From the NCBI RefSeq assembly GCF_000745855.1, contig NZ_JQKD01000004.1, positions 1-64,000 on the forward strand: a stretch of DNA of 64,000 nucleotides, in the 5' to 3' direction. Both the position numbers and the translations under genes were made by a program. The notes below the pieces were generated by a model. The model worked only from the letters and a program-made list of their open reading frames with translations. It was not told the DNA's origin and searched no databases. This stretch comes from Xenophilus azovorans DSM 13620 (GTDB lineage Bacteria > Pseudomonadota > Gammaproteobacteria > Burkholderiales > Burkholderiaceae_C). Below, in pieces: positions 62,534 through 64,000 of the stretch (its first letter is position 1; every line of letters begins with the position of its first letter).

Positions 62534-63694
62534 TCAGAACGAGCGCGGCAGCCCGAGCACATGCTCGGCCACGTACGACAGGATAAGGTTGGTCGAGATC
62601 GGCGCCACCTGGTACAGCCGCGTCTCGCGGAACTTGCGCTCCACGTCGTATTCGCAGGCGAAGCCGAAGCCGCCGTGCGTCTGGATGGCCACGTTGGCGG
62701 CCTCGAACGACGCCTTGGCGGCGAGGTACTTGGCCATGTTGGCCTCGGCGCCGCAGGGCTGCTTGGCGTCGAAGAGGTCGCAGGCCCGCCAGCGCATCAG
62801 GTCGGCGGCCTCGGTCTCGATGTGATTCTCGGCGATCGGGAACTGCACGCCCTGGTTCTGGCCGATCGGGCGGTCGAACACGCGCCGCTCGCGCGCATAG
62901 GCCGCGCTGCGCGCGACGAACCAGCGCGCGTCGCCGATGCACTCGGCCGCGATCAGCGTGCGCTCGGCGTTGAGCCCGTCGAGGATGTACTTGAAGCCCT
63001 TGCCCTCCTCGCCGATCAGGTTCTCGGCCGGGATCTCCAGGTTCTCGAAGAACAGCTCGTTGGTCTCGTGGTTGACCATGTTCGGGATCGGGCGCACCGT
63101 CAGGCCCTTGCCGACGGCCTCGCGCAGGTCGACGAGGAAGATCGACATGCCCTCGGACTTGCGCTTCACATCGCCCAGCGGCGTGGTGCGCGCGAGCAGG
63201 ATCATCAGATCGCTGTGCTGGATGCGAGAGATCCACACCTTCTGCCCGTTGACCACGTAGCGGTCGCCCTTGCGGACGGCGGTGGTCTTGAGCTGCGTCG
63301 TGTCGGTGCCGGTGGTCGGCTCGGTGACGCCCATGCTCTGCAGCCGCAGCTTGCCGCTCGCGATGCCCGGCAGGTACAGCCGCTTCTGCTCGGCCGAGCC
63401 GTGGCGCAGCAGCGTGCCCATGTTGTACATCTGGCCGTGGCAGGCGCCCGCGTTGCCGCCGCAGCGATTGACTTCCTCCATCACGACCGAGGCTTCGGCC
63501 AGGCCGAGCCCGGCGCCGCCGAACTCCTCGGGGATCATTACCGCCAGCCAGCCGGCGCCGGTGAGCGCATCGACGAATTCCTCCGGGTAGCCGCGTGCCG
63601 CGTCGACGCGGCGGAAATACTCGTCGGGAAAACGCTTGAACAGGTCGCGCAGCGCGGCGCGCAGTTCGGGGTGGCGTTCGGTCGGGGAGGTCAT
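62534..63694 (-). CDS. acyl-CoA dehydrogenase
   Basis: 386 residues from ATG 63694. The motifs are AVMIPEEFGGAGLGLAEASV, LQSMGVTEPTTGTDTTQLKT, VVNGQKVWISRIQHSDLMIL, the C-terminal YARERRVFDRPIGQNQGVQF and AIQTHGGFGFACEYDVERKF. It passes electrons to the electron-transfer flavoprotein, whose alpha subunit is encoded next upstream. The catalytic-base type was not determined. Confidence 0.92.
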   Translation of the reverse strand: MTSPTERHPELRAALRDLFKRFPDEYFRRVDAARGYPEEFVDALTGAGWLAVMIPEEFGGAGLGLAEASVVMEEVNRCGGNAGACHGQMYNMGTLLRHGSAEQKRLYLPGIASGKLRLQSMGVTEPTTGTDTTQLKTTAVRKGDRYVVNGQKVWISRIQHSDLMILLARTTPLGDVKRKSEGMSIFLVDLREAVGKGLTVRPIPNMVNHETNELFFENLEIPAENLIGEEGKGFKYILDGLNAERTLIAAECIGDARWFVARSAAYARERRVFDRPIGQNQGVQFPIAENHIETEAADLMRWRACDLFDAKQPCGAEANMAKYLAAKASFEAANVAIQTHGGFGFACEYDVERKFRETRLYQVAPISTNLILSYVAEHVLGLPRSF

Positions 63695-63796
63695 GCTGGG
63701 GCAGCCGGGGCGCGGTGGGGTCGACAGTCCAAAAAAATAAACGTTAGGCCGGTCGTGGCGGACCCGGCGCATCGCTGCGCGGCGCCGGGTTGGGCC

Positions 63797-64000
63797 TCAG
63801 ATCGCGGCGGTAAGCTCGGGCACCGCGACGAACAGGTCGGCCACCAGTCCGTAGTCGGCCACCTGAAAGATCGGCGCCTCGGCATCCTTGTTGATCGCCA
63901 CGATCACCTTGCTGTCCTTCATGCCGGCGAGGTGCTGGATCGCACCCGAGATGCCCACCGCCACGTAGAGCTGCGGCGCGACGATCTTCCCCGTCTGGCC
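63797..64000 (-). CDS. etfA: electron-transfer flavoprotein alpha subunit, partial
   Basis: Only the C-terminal 67 codons are in the window. They read [40 protein letters not shown] and [13 protein letters not shown], the FAD-binding signature of EtfA. It stops at 63797-63799. The 100 nt to the acyl-CoA dehydrogenase start holds no gene. Confidence 0.93.
   Translation of the reverse strand, partial: GQTGKIVAPQLYVAVGISGAIQHLAGMKDSKVIVAINKDAEAPIFQVADYGLVADLFVAVPELTAAI

Noticed and set aside
61152-62825. Plus-strand 557-residue frame
   Set aside because: Antisense shadow of the CoA-transferase and its neighbours.
1-64000. CRISPR array, rRNA or tRNA genes
   Set aside because: No regularly spaced repeat-spacer pattern and no recognisable rRNA or tRNA segments were seen by eye; a covariance-model search would be decisive.

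Overview
GC-rich DNA whose gene families and codon choice suggest a Burkholderiales beta-proteobacterium (Comamonadaceae-like). No rRNA, tRNA, replication initiator or CRISPR array was recognised. Most of the window (about 1-57.8 kb) is a conjugative element: a plasmid or an integrative and conjugative element (ICE). From about 58.0 kb to the end it is an ordinary catabolic operon.

Layout. (1) 0-11 kb: accessory and probable leading-region genes: an IS1595-type transposase remnant abutting an SRAP fragment, small unknowns, radC, ardC, a DUF2958 gene and a PLD-family nuclease. Long GC-rich leaders containing a dispersed repeat precede radC, the DUF2958 gene and parB. (2) 11.6-15.4 kb: a large ParB-family gene, then a stbABC-like stability operon. 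(3) 15.4-20.9 kb: an oriT-like intergenic region, then trwA-, trwB- and trwC-like genes (RHH accessory protein, coupling ATPase, MobF relaxase-helicase) in the same order as plasmid R388. (4) 20.9-26.4 kb: an insertion between the relaxase and type IV secretion genes: histidine phosphotransferase-like protein, single-domain receiver, periplasmic SUOX-fold protein, full sensor kinase, FolB-like and FolM/pteridine-reductase-like enzymes, and a divergent BetR-like-HTH/receiver regulator. I read it as a candidate pterin-responsive phosphorelay. (5) 26.6-38.7 kb: a complete P-type secretion set, virB1 to virB11, with an EexN-like lipoprotein and a VirB7-like lipoprotein, then ssb and an unknown gene. 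(6) 38.9-56.5 kb: a cargo and defence-like island bounded by two tyrosine-recombinase genes. It holds a Sel1-like gene, a small HTH gene, an exonuclease-BRCT protein, a metallophosphoesterase with a MazG-like/P-loop kinase partner, a HEPN-like protein, and an AAA ATPase-subtilase-PLD operon. Two different IS3-family elements each disrupt a gene there, and both have clear target duplications. (7) 56.7-57.8 kb: a KfrA-like gene. (8) 57.9-58.3 kb: a scrambled junction with a panC 3' fragment. (9) 58.3-64 kb, minus strand: etfA (partial), acyl-CoA dehydrogenase, family III CoA-transferase, MmgE/PrpD protein, CitE-like lyase and a citryl-CoA-lyase-like protein.

How it fits together: Stb, ParB and KfrA serve inheritance; Trw and VirB proteins serve DNA processing and transfer; ArdC, RadC and SSB plausibly help the incoming strand establish; EexN limits redundant transfer. 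The phosphorelay sits where it could couple a pterin-related signal to transfer genes. The island carries candidate anti-phage functions, at least two of which the IS elements have damaged.
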